Shown: positions 53,133 to 62,620, counted from the stretch's first letter. The stretch is DNA of 64,000 bases from Paenisporosarcina cavernae (GCF_003595195.1 NZ_CP032418.1:1748501-1812500); one strand, 5' to 3'. The notes: generated by a model not told the origin, from the sequence alone. Made by a program: numbers and translations.

Positions 53133-53438
53133 GGTTTTCTTATCAAAAATTTCGAGTAAATATGGAACGGACTGAAAGGCGTAGAGTTTTTGTTCCATAT
53201 TGCCTTGTTTCTCCACAAGCAAACACGGAACACTCTCGATTTTGTACTGTTCCACAAGTTGCGACGCGAACTGTACATTTATCTTCCCAATGCGTAGATT
53301 CGGTCGCATCGTTTGGATAATCGCCAGCATTTTTTCTGCTACCTGGCACGTTCCACACATTGTTGTATACACAAATAATGCAGTCTGTTCTGTATTTGTA
53401 CGTTCCTTATTCCATTGATCAATCGACCATTCTTCCAT
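53124..53438 (-). CDS. yusE: Thioredoxin-like protein (YusE-type)
   Basis: 104 residues, thioredoxin fold with the CxxC active site CGTCQVAEKMLAIIQ and the cis-Pro motif YKIESVPCLLVEKQG. Orthologue position of B. subtilis yusE, between the met and gcvH region genes. Likely cytosolic reductant of unknown target. Ends at the met promoter. Confidence 0.82.
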   Translation of the reverse strand: MEEWSIDQWNKERTNTEQTALFVYTTMCGTCQVAEKMLAIIQTMRPNLRIGKINVQFASQLVEQYKIESVPCLLVEKQGNMEQKLYAFQSVPYLLEIFDKKTLT

Positions 53439-53449
53439 GAGGTCACCTA

Positions 53450-53791
53450 CTAATTCAAAAACTCCGCTTTTACATCTATATTCGCGTGTATTAAAGTTGA
53501 TGCTAACACTTTTAATGGCGTCGTCGCAACTTCCCGATACATAGGATCTGTATAGAGATGAAAGGCTTCCGGGTAATCTCGCTTGAATAATTTCCGTATT
53601 TTCTCCCCGGAATCATCCGCATCGACAAAGACATATAATTCTAGTTCATCATACGGAGCAAGCAATTCCTCTAGACGTGTTGGACTAATTGTGCCATTCG
53701 TGCAAATAATTTCCATCGGTTCTGCTAGTAGCGGAACTATGCGTTTTTTATCCGAAGATCCTTCGACAATTAACAATTTTTCGATTAACAT
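53450..53791 (-). CDS. yusF: TOPRIM domain protein (YusF-type)
   Basis: 113 residues from the ATG at 53791 with AGGAGGG upstream. TOPRIM motif: the conserved Glu in KLLIVEGSSDKKRIVPLLAE and the DxD in LELYVFVDADDSGEKIRKLF. Small TOPRIM-only proteins like B. subtilis YusF are related to RNase M5. Role in the cell unknown. Ends 11 bases before the yusE start. Confidence 0.85.
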   Translation of the reverse strand: MLIEKLLIVEGSSDKKRIVPLLAEPMEIICTNGTISPTRLEELLAPYDELELYVFVDADDSGEKIRKLFKRDYPEAFHLYTDPMYREVATTPLKVLASTLIHANIDVKAEFLN

Positions 53792-53837
53792 GTGTAGCCC
53801 TCCTATAAAAGGGTCATTTCTCTTACACAATGAAAAA

Positions 53838-53860
53838 AACGCCGAACAAGTGTCGGCGTT
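53838..53860 (-). terminator. Terminator after gcvH
   Basis: Minus strand AACGCCGA-CACTTGT-TCGGCGTT followed by TTTTTC, directly after the gcvH stop. Confidence 0.8.
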
Positions 53861-53864
53861 TCGA

Positions 53865-54245
53865 TTATTCTTGAATCATTTCTTCGTATTGTTCAGGACT
53901 CATTAACGAATCAATGTCTGCAGCATCAGATGGTTCAACAACGATCATCCATGCTTTTTCATATGGAGATTCATTAACAAATTCAGGACTGTCCTCTAAC
54001 TCACTATTCACTTCGACAACTTTCCCGCTAATAGGAGCATACAATTCCGAAACAGTTTTTACTGATTCAACACTACCAAATGGTTCATTCGCCGTAATCT
54101 CATCGCCAACTTGTGGAAGTTCAACAAACACGATATCCCCTAGCTCAGACTGTGCAAAGTGAGTAATACCAATGCGTGCTTTTCCATCTTCTGTTTTTAC
54201 CCATTCATGTTCTTCTGAATAACGTAAGTCTTTTGGTGTGCTCAT
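53865..54245 (-). CDS. gcvH: Glycine cleavage system H protein
   Basis: 126 residues. Lipoyl-lysine motif in [20 protein letters not shown] (the Lys of ESVK), and the beta-barrel text around [14 protein letters not shown]. It carries the aminomethyl group between the P, T and L proteins, and in Bacillales is also an intermediate in lipoate transfer. Monocistronic with its own terminator; no other gcv genes are in the window. Confidence 0.95.
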   Translation of the reverse strand: MSTPKDLRYSEEHEWVKTEDGKARIGITHFAQSELGDIVFVELPQVGDEITANEPFGSVESVKTVSELYAPISGKVVEVNSELEDSPEFVNESPYEKAWMIVVEPSDAADIDSLMSPEQYEEMIQE

Positions 54246-54316
54246 TCATAACCCTCCACATACAAAGTATCTTCCCATTCAGTTTGACATAACCCATACC
54301 GAAAAACAAGATTCTA

Positions 54317-54679
54317 CTAAGCGTTTTTCCAATTTTCTTCGAAGTCAGATTCTTTAAATCCTAACGTCACTTTTTTTCCATCCGTTACAAGTGGACGTTT
54401 CATTAACATACCATCAGAAACAAGAAGATCGTATTGTTCCTCTTCGGTCATCGTCGGTAATTTTTCTTTCAAGTTTAATTCCTTATATTTGTTTCCACTT
54501 GTATTAAAGAAACGTTTTAATGGAAACTCACTCGACGCAACAATCGATTGCACTGTTTCTTTGGACGGCGTATTTTTCACAAGATCAATCGCTTCTACTT
54601 CATGACCTTGTTCTTCAAGCCACTTCTTCGCTTTACGACAAGTCCCACATTTTGGGTATTCATAAATTGTCACTTTCAT
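54317..54679 (-). CDS. yusI: ArsC/Spx-family protein (YusI-type)
   Basis: 120 residues from the ATG at 54679 with AAGGAGTG upstream. MKVTIYEYPKCGTCRKAKKW with the Cys-x-x-Cys motif and RFFNTSGNKYKELNLKEKLP and MKRPLVTDGKKVTLGFKE are characteristic of the ArsC/Spx family, equivalent to B. subtilis YusI. Probably a redox-sensitive regulator or reductase-like protein; not a true Spx because of its context and sequence. Starts the region leading to the repeat array. Confidence 0.85.
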   Translation of the reverse strand: MKVTIYEYPKCGTCRKAKKWLEEQGHEVEAIDLVKNTPSKETVQSIVASSEFPLKRFFNTSGNKYKELNLKEKLPTMTEEEQYDLLVSDGMLMKRPLVTDGKKVTLGFKESDFEENWKNA

Positions 54680-54824
54680 CTGAATCACTCCTTACAAATA
54701 GTGTAACAAAAACGTAAGAAGTAATTCACCTGGAATGTGTTTCACCCGTTAGGGATGAGAATAAAACCTGCTTCGAAAGGTTGCGCGGGAATAATTCGGG
54801 AAGTATTTCAATTTTTCCGCAAAG

Positions 54825-55328
54825 TGTCCTAATGTTCAGCGAAAGTGTCCTAATCTCTTCGATAAGTGTCCTAATGTCTTCGATTAGTGTCCTAATGTCT
54901 TCGATAAGTGTCCTAATGTTCAGCGAAAGTGTCCTAATGTTCAGCGAAAGTGTCCTAATGTTCAGCGAAAGTGTCCTAATTTCTTCGATAAGTGTCCTAA
55001 TGTCTTCAAAAAGTGTCCTAATGTCTTCGATTAGTGTCCTAATGTCTTCGATAAGTGTCCTAATGTCTTCGATAAGTGTCCTAATGTTCAGCGAAAGTGT
55101 CCTAATGTTCAGCGAAAGTGTCCTAATGTTCAGCGAAAGTGTCCTAATGTCTTCGATAAGTGTCCTAATGTTTTCGGGAAGTGTCCTAATGTTCAGCGAA
55201 AGTGTCCTAATGTCTTCGATAAGTGTCCTAATCTCTTCGATTAGTGTCCTAATGTCTTCGATAAGTGTCCTAATGTCTTCGATAAGTGTCCTAATGTCTT
55301 CGCGAAGTGTCCTAATGTCTTCGCGAAG
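54825..55328. repeat. Array of 24 tandem 21-bp repeats
   Basis: 24 units, each exactly 21 bp, no gaps. Every unit starts with an invariant 9-mer TGTCCTAAT and continues with a 12-mer that varies between a few types: GTTCAGCGAAAG (8 copies), forms based on GTCTTCGATAAG/GATTAG, and GTCTTCGCGAAG (2). A degenerate unit flanks each end (54804-54824, 55329-55349). The 12-mers have partial dyad symmetry (CTTCGCGAAG is a perfect palindrome). It fills the 822-bp gap between yusI and fadE. The reading frames it makes on both strands are artefacts of the repeat. Not CRISPR: the variable part is shared among units. Confidence 0.95.
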
Positions 55329-55345
55329 TTTCCCAATGACTTACT

Positions 55346-55424
55346 CATTAGGATCGTTTTGCTAGGCAAAACGCTTTATGTACATTCAACACTTTCCATT
55401 AGGTTCGTTTTGCTATGCAAAACG
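55346..55424. repeat. Two copies of a 28-bp sequence with inverted repeat
   Basis: CATTAGGATCGTTTTGCTAG then GCAAAACG (55346-55373), and CATTAGGTTCGTTTTGCTATGCAAAACG (55397-55424). Each contains the hairpin CGTTTTGC-TAN-GCAAAACG. They lie just after the 21-bp array and before the fadE terminator. Confidence 0.7.
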
Positions 55425-55460
55425 TTCGGTTGGTTAAAACCTTTTTTCTTCCACTAAAAA

Positions 55461-55486
55461 ACCACCTAGGAGATTCCCTAGGTGGT
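55461..55486 (-). terminator. Terminator of the fad operon
   Basis: Stem ACCACCTAGG/CCTAGGTGGT after the fadE stop codon, with TTTTTAG on the minus strand. Confidence 0.85.
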
Positions 55487-55501
55487 TCATCAATTGAACG
55501 A

Positions 55502-57274
55502 TTAAACGATATATTTTTCTGCGTCGATTAGCTTCACAGATGCTTCGCGTTTTTTCGTTACTAAGTTGTATGGAGTTGTGCGAGTTAGTTTGCGAAGTGC
55601 CGAAAGCATCATACGCAGGTTGTCGCCATCTACTGACGCGATCAATGTATCTTTTGCAAATTTCTCGATTTCTTCAAATGCTTCTTGACAGAAGATTTCT
55701 GTGTAAAGAATTTTTTGTGCTGCTTTTTCTTCTCCAGAGCGAGCGATTGCTTTTTCTGTACGAAGTACAGCTGATTCCATTGCGAATAAGTTGTTTGCAA
55801 TGTTTGCGATGTTTACTAACACTTCTTGTTCTGCATCTAGTTTTGCACCGAAACGTTGTGCAGCCATACCAGCAGCTAGTAAGCCAATTTTCTTCGCGTT
55901 TGCTACTAATGATTTTTCTTTCGCTAATGCTTCGTCACCGATTTCTTCTGGCATCATCATTAATAATTCTTCTTGTAGCGCTTGCGCTTTTTGCAATAAA
56001 GGAAGTTCGCCTTTCATTGCTTTTTTCAAGAATGTTCCTGGTACGATCATACGGTTGATTTCGTTTGTTCCTTCGAAAATACGGTTAATACGAGAATCAC
56101 GGTAAATGCGCTCTACTTCGTACTCTTGCATGAATCCGTACCCACCATGTAATTGCACTGCTTCGTCCGCAATGTAGTCTAACACTTCAGAACCTACTAC
56201 TTTGTTAATCGAACATTCGATTGCATATTCAGCGATTGCTGCTGCAATTTCTTTCCCGTCTTTTTGTGCTTCTTCAGACAATTGGCTCATGCGATCTTCG
56301 AAGTAACCTACTGTACGGTAGATTAAGCTTTCTGTTGCATACAATTTAGAAGCCATTGTTGCTAATTTTTGTTTCGTTAAGTTGAAAGATGAAAGTGGTG
56401 TTTTAAATTGTTGACGTTGGTTTGTGTAAGCGATTGCTAATTCTAGCGCACGTTTTGAACCTCCAACAGTACCTACTCCTAATTTGTAACGACCAATATT
56501 TAAGATGTTGAATGCGATAATGTGTCCACGGCCAACTTCACCAAGTAAGTTTTCGACTGGTACTTTCGCATCTTCTAAGATTAATGTACGAGTTGAAGAT
56601 GATTTAATCCCCATTTTCTTCTCTTCTGCACCGACAGATACCCCGTCAAAAGCACGCTCTACGATGAAAGCAGAGAATTTATCGCCATCAATTTTTGCAT
56701 AGACAACAAATACGTCTGCAAATCCAGCATTCGTGATCCATTGTTTTTCACCATTTAATACGTAGTGTGTTCCTTCTGCATTTAATTTAGCAGTCGTTTT
56801 AGCACCAAGTGCATCTGAACCAGAACCTGGCTCTGTTAATGCATAAGCAAAGATTTTTTCTCCACTAGCAGAAGCTGGTAAGTATTTTTTCTTTTGCTCT
56901 TCATTCCCAAACAAAACGATTGGAAGTGTTCCGATACCAACGTGTGCACCGTGAGTGATCGAGAATCCACCTGCTACTGATAACTTTTCGGCGATTAATG
57001 CAGATGAAACTTTGTCTAATCCCAAGCCTTCGTATTCTTCTGGAATGTCTGCAGCAAGTAAACCTAAGTCACCTGCAGATTTTAACAAACGTACAGAGTG
57101 TTCGAATTCGTGGTGCTCTAGGTTTTCTAACACTGGAAGTACTTCCGTTTTCACATAATCGTCCGCTGTTTTCGCGATCATTTTTTGTTCTTCTGTGAAA
57201 TCCTCTGGTGTAAATACGTTCTCTGCCGCGATATCTTCAACTAAGAACGCGCCACCTTTAACTGCTTCTGTCAT
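55502..57274 (-). CDS. fadE: Acyl-CoA dehydrogenase (FadE-type)
   Basis: 590 residues. Acyl-CoA dehydrogenase signatures ALTEPGSGSDALGAKTTAKL and QLHGGYGFMQEYEVERIYRD, with a C-terminal extension of about 200 residues as in B. subtilis FadE (YusJ). It catalyses the first oxidation step with FAD. Last gene of the fadN-fadA-fadE operon, 24 bases after the fadA stop. RBS AGGAGG-like upstream. Confidence 0.93.
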   Translation of the reverse strand: MTEAVKGGAFLVEDIAAENVFTPEDFTEEQKMIAKTADDYVKTEVLPVLENLEHHEFEHSVRLLKSAGDLGLLAADIPEEYEGLGLDKVSSALIAEKLSVAGGFSITHGAHVGIGTLPIVLFGNEEQKKKYLPASASGEKIFAYALTEPGSGSDALGAKTTAKLNAEGTHYVLNGEKQWITNAGFADVFVVYAKIDGDKFSAFIVERAFDGVSVGAEEKKMGIKSSSTRTLILEDAKVPVENLLGEVGRGHIIAFNILNIGRYKLGVGTVGGSKRALELAIAYTNQRQQFKTPLSSFNLTKQKLATMASKLYATESLIYRTVGYFEDRMSQLSEEAQKDGKEIAAAIAEYAIECSINKVVGSEVLDYIADEAVQLHGGYGFMQEYEVERIYRDSRINRIFEGTNEINRMIVPGTFLKKAMKGELPLLQKAQALQEELLMMMPEEIGDEALAKEKSLVANAKKIGLLAAGMAAQRFGAKLDAEQEVLVNIANIANNLFAMESAVLRTEKAIARSGEEKAAQKILYTEIFCQEAFEEIEKFAKDTLIASVDGDNLRMMLSALRKLTRTTPYNLVTKKREASVKLIDAEKYIV

Positions 57275-57298
57275 TTTTTATTCCTCCAATGAATTAAT

Positions 57299-58471
57299 TT
57301 ATAGCATTTCAAATACGCCAGCTGCACCCATACCGCCACCGATACACATCGTGACAACTCCGAATTGCTTCCCTTGACGTTTCAGTTCATGCATCATTTT
57401 CAACGTTAAAATCGCACCTGTTGCACCAAGTGGATGCCCTAAAGCGATTGCTCCACCATTGACATTAACTTTGTCCATGTCGATACCTAAGTGACGAACC
57501 ACTTGAATGGATTGAGATGCAAAAGCTTCGTTAAGTTCCCAAACATCTATATCTTCTTGCGAAAGTCCTGCAAGTTTCAATGCTTTAGGAATCGCAACGA
57601 TTGGACCAATACCCATGATTTCTGGTGGTACCCCGCCAGTTGCAAATGAACGGAATTTTGCAAGTGGTTTCAAGCCTTGTGCTTCTGCCACTTCACGGTC
57701 CATGATTAATACTGCTCCAGCGCCATCGGAAGTTTGAGAGGCGTTTCCTGCTGTTACAGTTCCTTTTGCGTTAAACGCTGGACGAAGTTTTGCAAGTGTT
57801 TCCATGTTCGTGCCGTGACGAACGCCTTCATCCATTTCAAACATGAATTTCTTTTCTTGGAACTTATTGTTTTCATCTACATAACGACGAATAACTTCTA
57901 CAGGAACAATTTCGTCTTTAAATTTCCCTTCCGCAATTGCTTTTCCAGCTAACTCATGAGAGCGCACCGCAAATGCATCTTGATCTTCTCTAGAAATGCC
58001 ATACTTCATCGCTACTTGCTCTGCTGTATGTCCCATTCCCATATAATATTGAGGTGCCGTCTCCGCAAGTTTCGCATTTGGTCGAATCGTATTTCCCATC
58101 ATCGGAACCATACTCATTGACTCCACGCCACCCGCGATGATTGCCTCTGCAGAACCAAGCATAATACGCTCAGCTGCGTAAGCAATCGATTGTAAGCCGG
58201 ACGAACAGAATCGATTGATTGTAATTGCCGGTGTCTCATCTGGAAGTCCTGCAAGTGCACCAATGTTACGAGCAACGTTCATCCCTTGTTCCGCTTCTGG
58301 CATTGCACAACCTAAGATTAAATCATCAATCGGACCTTCATAGCCCGCACGTTTTAACGTTTCACTCACCACTAACGCACCGAAATCATCTGGTCGAACG
58401 GTCGCTAGAGAACCTTTTTTGGATTTTCCGACAGGTGTACGAGCACCTGCTACGATTACTGCTTCACGCAT
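57299..58471 (-). CDS. fadA: Acetyl-CoA acyltransferase (thiolase) FadA
   Basis: 390 residues. Thiolase active site Cys in [38 protein letters not shown] and the C-terminal [20 protein letters not shown]. It cleaves 3-ketoacyl-CoA in beta-oxidation. Lies between fadN and fadE. RBS AAGGAGGT upstream. Confidence 0.95.
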   Translation of the reverse strand: MREAVIVAGARTPVGKSKKGSLATVRPDDFGALVVSETLKRAGYEGPIDDLILGCAMPEAEQGMNVARNIGALAGLPDETPAITINRFCSSGLQSIAYAAERIMLGSAEAIIAGGVESMSMVPMMGNTIRPNAKLAETAPQYYMGMGHTAEQVAMKYGISREDQDAFAVRSHELAGKAIAEGKFKDEIVPVEVIRRYVDENNKFQEKKFMFEMDEGVRHGTNMETLAKLRPAFNAKGTVTAGNASQTSDGAGAVLIMDREVAEAQGLKPLAKFRSFATGGVPPEIMGIGPIVAIPKALKLAGLSQEDIDVWELNEAFASQSIQVVRHLGIDMDKVNVNGGAIALGHPLGATGAILTLKMMHELKRQGKQFGVVTMCIGGGMGAAGVFEML

Positions 58472-58498
58472 ATGGTTACCTCCTTAAGCCGTTCGTAA

Positions 58499-60859
58499 TT
58501 AGTTACGAAGTGGCTTTCCTTTCATTAACATGTGTTGCATACGCATTTGCGATTTTGGCTCTGCTACTAAGCTCAAGAATGCTTCGCGTTCTAAATCTAA
58601 CAAATACTGTTCGTCAACCAGTGTGCCGTAAGGAACTTTACCGCCTGATAAGACATATGCAAGTTTTTTCGCGATTTTCAAATCATGCTCGCTAATAAAT
58701 CCTGACAAGAACATGCCTTCTGCACCTAATAATAAGGTTGCATAACCAGATTCCCCTGTTACCGGGATTTTCTCACGGACTGGCGCTTTGTAATTATTTT
58801 CATACAGTGCCAGAGCTGCTTGCTTCGCATCATAAATTAAGTGATCCGCATTCACACTCACGCCATCTGCGAAGTTTAAGAAGTTATTTTCACGCGCTTC
58901 TTCTCCAGAAGTCGACACTTTCGCCATTGCAATCGATTCGAAGACTTTATTCGCCACAAATTGATAGTCAATATGAACACCATTTGGAAGACCTTTTAAG
59001 TGCTTCATGTAAAGCTCTTTGTTTCCGCCGCCGCCAGGAATTAACCCAACGCCCACTTCTACAAGACCCATGTACGTTTCAAACGATGCTTGAATGTGTG
59101 CAGCTGGTAAACAAACCTCTGCTCCGCCTCCTAACGCCATATTAAACGGCGCTGCAACTACTGGTTTTGAACTGTATTTAATTTTCATCATTGCATTTTG
59201 GAACGAACGCACGACGAAATCTAATTCAAAGATGTTGTCATCTTGAGCTTCCATCAAAATCATGCCTAGATTGGCCCCAACGCAGAAGTTCTTGCCTTGA
59301 TTTCCAATGACTAGTCCTTTGTAGTTCTTCTCCACTTCATCCACTGCAAAGTTAATCATTTGAATGATATCCAAACCGATTGAGTTCGATGGTGAATGAA
59401 ACTCCAGTAACGCGATCCCGTCTCCAAGATCGATTAAGCTTGCGCCACTATTTTTCTTAATCACACCATGCTTTTTCTTATAACGCTTTAGGTTAATCGC
59501 TTTTTCATTCGTCGGAACTTCTTTGTATTCTGAACCAGTGAAATAGTTTAACGTTCCATCTTCATCCTCTTTGTAGAATGAAGTGAATCCTGCATCTAGC
59601 AACTGCTGAACAAACGCAGGAATTGTATATCCTTCTGTTTTCAAACGTTCAACAGAATCCGCTACACCAATGGCATCCCATACTTCAAACGGACCTTGCT
59701 CCCAACCGAAGCCCCATTTCATCGCTTGGTCGATTGCCACGATGTCATCTGCAATTTCGCCGTGAAGTTCTGCAGAATATACAAGAGTCGGCGCAAGAAT
59801 ATTCCATAAAAGTTCACCAGTGCGGTCTTTTGCATACACAAGTGTCTTCACTTTATTGCCAAGACCTTTCGTTTGTTTCGCCATCTCTAAAGAAGGTGTT
59901 TTTAACTTTTTCGATGGCTCATAGTCAAATGTCTCGAGATTCAACTCTAAAATTTCTTTTCCTTCTTTTTTAAAGAACCCTTGGCCAGATTTCGCGCCAA
60001 GCCAACCTTTTTCTAACATTTTTGTTAAAACAGCGGGTGTTTCGAACACTTTTTGCTCGTCGCCAGTTGTTTGATCGTAGACGTTTTTCGCCACATGACC
60101 AAACGTGTCTAAACCAACAACATCAAGTGTACGGAATGTCGCAGATTTTGGACGACCAATTGCAGGTCCCGTCACTGAATCGACTTCCCCGACAGAATAG
60201 CCACGGTTTAGCATTTCACGAAGCGTTACTAACAAGCCGTAAGTTCCAATACGATTGGCAATGAAGTTCGGTGTGTCTTTTGCTAACACGACACCTTTAC
60301 CTAATTTGTCTTCTCCAAATTCTTTCATGAAGTCAATCACTTCAGGCAATGTGTTTTTCGCAGGAATTACTTCTAGCAATTTTAAGTAGCGAGGCGGATT
60401 GAAGAAATGCGTCCCAAAGAAGTGTTTTTGGAAATCTTCTGAACGACCTTCCGCCATTTCGTTAATGCTAATCCCAGAAGTGTTCGACGTTACAATTGTT
60501 CCTTGTGTACGAACAGCATCAATTTTTTCATATAAGTTTTTCTTAATCTCTAAATTTTCTACAATAACTTCAATAATCCAGTCCACATCTTTTAACTTCT
60601 CTAAATCATCTTCTAAATTACCTGCCGTTAATAAGGCAAGATTTTTCTTTGAAGCGAGTGGAGCAGGCTTTTGCTTCAGTAAACGTTCGAGAGCACCTTG
60701 TGCAATCGAATTACGAGCTTTAACGTCGCCAGCCTCGGCATCTTTTGGAACAATATCCAATAATAATGTCGGAATACCAATATTTGCTAAATGTGCTGCA
60801 ATCCCTGACCCCATAACTCCAGAGCCAATAACAGCTGCTTTTTTAATCTGATAACCCAC
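58499..60859 (-). CDS. fadN: 3-hydroxyacyl-CoA dehydrogenase / enoyl-CoA hydratase FadN
   Basis: 786 residues from the GTG at 60859 with AGGAGG seven bases upstream; the ATG at 60901 lies inside the FadR operator. N-terminal NAD domain (KKAAVIGSGVMGSGIAAHLA), hydroxyacyl-CoA dehydrogenase helices (GTHFFNPPRYLKLLEVIPAK) and a C-terminal enoyl-CoA hydratase part (GLVIGNQGKNFCVGANLGMI, AAPFNMALGGGAEVCLPAAH). First gene of the fad operon, controlled by FadR. Confidence 0.95.
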   Translation of the reverse strand: MGYQIKKAAVIGSGVMGSGIAAHLANIGIPTLLLDIVPKDAEAGDVKARNSIAQGALERLLKQKPAPLASKKNLALLTAGNLEDDLEKLKDVDWIIEVIVENLEIKKNLYEKIDAVRTQGTIVTSNTSGISINEMAEGRSEDFQKHFFGTHFFNPPRYLKLLEVIPAKNTLPEVIDFMKEFGEDKLGKGVVLAKDTPNFIANRIGTYGLLVTLREMLNRGYSVGEVDSVTGPAIGRPKSATFRTLDVVGLDTFGHVAKNVYDQTTGDEQKVFETPAVLTKMLEKGWLGAKSGQGFFKKEGKEILELNLETFDYEPSKKLKTPSLEMAKQTKGLGNKVKTLVYAKDRTGELLWNILAPTLVYSAELHGEIADDIVAIDQAMKWGFGWEQGPFEVWDAIGVADSVERLKTEGYTIPAFVQQLLDAGFTSFYKEDEDGTLNYFTGSEYKEVPTNEKAINLKRYKKKHGVIKKNSGASLIDLGDGIALLEFHSPSNSIGLDIIQMINFAVDEVEKNYKGLVIGNQGKNFCVGANLGMILMEAQDDNIFELDFVVRSFQNAMMKIKYSSKPVVAAPFNMALGGGAEVCLPAAHIQASFETYMGLVEVGVGLIPGGGGNKELYMKHLKGLPNGVHIDYQFVANKVFESIAMAKVSTSGEEARENNFLNFADGVSVNADHLIYDAKQAALALYENNYKAPVREKIPVTGESGYATLLLGAEGMFLSGFISEHDLKIAKKLAYVLSGGKVPYGTLVDEQYLLDLEREAFLSLVAEPKSQMRMQHMLMKGKPLRN

Positions 60860-60882
60860 GTTAAATCCTCCTAACAAGTTTG

Positions 60883-60900
60883 TGAATGAATCATCATTCA
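60883..60900. promoter_or_regulatory. FadR operator
   Basis: TGAATGAATCATCATTCA, matching the B. subtilis FadR consensus TGAATGANNNNTCATTCA. It lies between the promoter (-10 at 60941) and the fadN RBS, inside the transcribed leader, so bound FadR would act as a roadblock released by long-chain acyl-CoA. Confidence 0.92.
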
Positions 60901-60940
60901 TTTTTTAGCTAAAAAAAATAGCCCACCTATTTCTCTTCTT

Positions 60941-60969
60941 ATTGTAGAGGAATGTAACCGTTTTCGCAA
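60941..60969 (-). promoter_or_regulatory. fad operon promoter
   Basis: On the minus strand -35 TTGCGA (60964-60969), 17-bp spacer, -10 TACAAT (60941-60946). The rest of 60970-61253 shows nothing I can support; a 96-codon plus-strand reading frame there lacks an RBS and family resemblance. Confidence 0.6.
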
Positions 60970-61253
60970 TATTTAATTCTTTCCTGTTCGAAATACTTGT
61001 AACGTTGATGGGTGAAAAAGCTTTTTAGATGGCGGAAATAGTTTCAAGAAGCATCGTTTGATTCGATGAGAGGAAATGGGCTCTTTGGTGAAAATTCAAG
61101 CGAATACGTAAACGTCGCTTTTTCAAAGAATATTCTTTTCCAATACACAATGTTCCATGGAAGCAAATGGCTAATCGCACATTTTTCCCTTTCGTTAGGA
61201 GGAGTTCTACATATACTGCAGTTTTCTTCCACTGAAGCTCCTTGCAACGAAAA

Positions 61254-61284
61254 AACCGAGAGGCGGAAGCATCCGCACTCTCGA
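61254..61284 (-). terminator. Terminator of the proline dehydrogenase gene
   Basis: Minus strand ATCGAGAGTGCGGATGC and TTCCGCCTCTCGGT form a hairpin followed by TTTTTTCG, just after the stop. Confidence 0.8.
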
Positions 61285-61299
61285 TTTTCTACTATCCAC

Positions 61300-62220
61300 T
61301 TATTTACTGATCATACCTTTAGCAACAAACGCCACATTTGCAGGTCGCTCTGCTAGACGGCGCATAAAGTACCCATACCAGTCTGTCCCATAAGGAACAT
61401 ACACGCGCATTTTGTACCCTTCTTTTACTAAGCGACGTTGTAGCTCGTCACGAATTCCAAATAACATTTGAAATTCAAATTGATCATTAGGAATATTATT
61501 TTCTTTTACGAATTCTTTCGTCCAGTTAATAATTGCTTCGTCATGAGAAGCGATTGCCGTATAGTTTCCATTCATCAAGTGCATACCGATGATTTTTTTG
61601 AAGTTTTCATCGACATCCGCTTTGACAGGGAATGCTACTTCTTGTGATTCTTTGTACGCACCTTTAACAAGACGAAGGTTTGGATGGTAATCATTCAAAT
61701 CTTCGATGTCTTTTTCCGTACGATAAAGGTAGGCTTGGATAACTGTCCCTACGTTGTCATACTCTTTTTTCAAGTTCTTGAAAATTTCAATTGTTTTGCC
61801 ACATCGTTCGTAGTCTTCCATGTCGATGGTAACAAAGATATTTTCTTCTTTTGCTGCATCTAACACGCGACGCATGTTGTTCATAATTACTTCATCTGAA
61901 ATATCCATTCCTAATGAAGTTAATTTTAATGAAAGTTGAGACTTTAACTTTTCGCGACCAATCGCACGAATCGCTTGGATACAGTTGTCCGCCATGTAAT
62001 CTGCTTCTTCCTTGTTATCCACAAATTCACCTAAATAGTCAATTGTGACAACAAGACCTTCTTCATTTAATTTACGAATGGCAGCAACTGCTTGGTCAAT
62101 ATCTTCACCGGCTACAAAACGAGAAGCACCAAATTTTAAGCCGTACTTTTTGGCAGCTTTTGTTAACGCTTTGTTTTTTGCTAAAAATAAAAAGAAATCA
62201 CGCATTGATTGCTCAATCAT
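61300..62220 (-). CDS. fadM: Proline dehydrogenase (FadM/PutB-type)
   Basis: 306 residues, standard for monofunctional bacterial proline dehydrogenases. Motifs VTIDYLGEFVDNKEEADYMA, VTIDMEDYERCGKTIEIFKN, RLVKGAYKESQEVAFPVKAD (substrate and FAD contacts) and RVYVPYGTDWYGYFMRRLAE at the C-terminus. It oxidises proline to pyrroline-5-carboxylate. It occupies the place of B. subtilis yusM (fadM) after the fad genes but has its own terminator and lies 399 bases upstream of fadN, so it may be transcribed separately. Confidence 0.93.
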   Translation of the reverse strand: MIEQSMRDFFLFLAKNKALTKAAKKYGLKFGASRFVAGEDIDQAVAAIRKLNEEGLVVTIDYLGEFVDNKEEADYMADNCIQAIRAIGREKLKSQLSLKLTSLGMDISDEVIMNNMRRVLDAAKEENIFVTIDMEDYERCGKTIEIFKNLKKEYDNVGTVIQAYLYRTEKDIEDLNDYHPNLRLVKGAYKESQEVAFPVKADVDENFKKIIGMHLMNGNYTAIASHDEAIINWTKEFVKENNIPNDQFEFQMLFGIRDELQRRLVKEGYKMRVYVPYGTDWYGYFMRRLAERPANVAFVAKGMISK

Positions 62221-62359
62221 GCGCTTTCAGCCTCCTCTAAATCACACAAATTCTTGCTAAATAAAGCAAATCTATTTTAACATTTTTCCGCCGAAATTCC
62301 TATGTATATTATTTACGAGTCTTCTCACACTATACATAGCCAAAAGGAGGAGTAGACAA

Positions 62360-62620
62360 ATGAATTTATTTCAATCAAACCAAACGGAACAAATCCCCTA
62401 TCCAACTGTTCCTAAAATGATTTCCTCGAAAGATCTATCTTATATCAAGGATATGCATTCTTGGAATATGAATGTCTCCAAAAAAATGACGTATTATGCT
62501 TCACAAGTATCTTGTGAAAAATTACGCTCTTTATTCGAAGATGCAGCAAAAACACACGAAACACATAACCAACGATTACAAAGTGTTTTAAAAGCGCATG
62601 AAGGAGGTCTGCAACAATGA
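62360..62620 (+). CDS. Spore coat-associated protein, CotF-neighbour type
   Basis: 86 residues with GGAGGAG upstream. KDLSYIKDMHSWNMNVSKKM then TYYASQVSCEKLRSLFEDAA with a ferritin-like helical pattern (LRSLFEDAAKTHETHNQRLQ) is typical of the small partners of CotF-like coat proteins (YusN position in B. subtilis). Overlaps the next gene by 4 bases. Probably made during sporulation; the promoter was not identified with confidence. Confidence 0.75.
   Translation: MNLFQSNQTEQIPYPTVPKMISSKDLSYIKDMHSWNMNVSKKMTYYASQVSCEKLRSLFEDAAKTHETHNQRLQSVLKAHEGGLQQ

Noticed and set aside
54825-55328. CRISPR array
   Set aside because: The invariant part is only 9 bp, the variable part 12 bp, and the variable parts recur among units. 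No cas genes are nearby.
54781-55365. A 194-codon plus-strand reading frame with repeated SVLMFSE/SVLMSSIS units
   Set aside because: It is produced by the 21-bp repeat, whose length is a multiple of three. There is no RBS or family resemblance.
61066-61356. A 96-codon plus-strand ORF between fadN and the proline dehydrogenase gene
   Set aside because: No RBS, no recognisable sequence, and it runs over the terminator and the end of the proline dehydrogenase gene.
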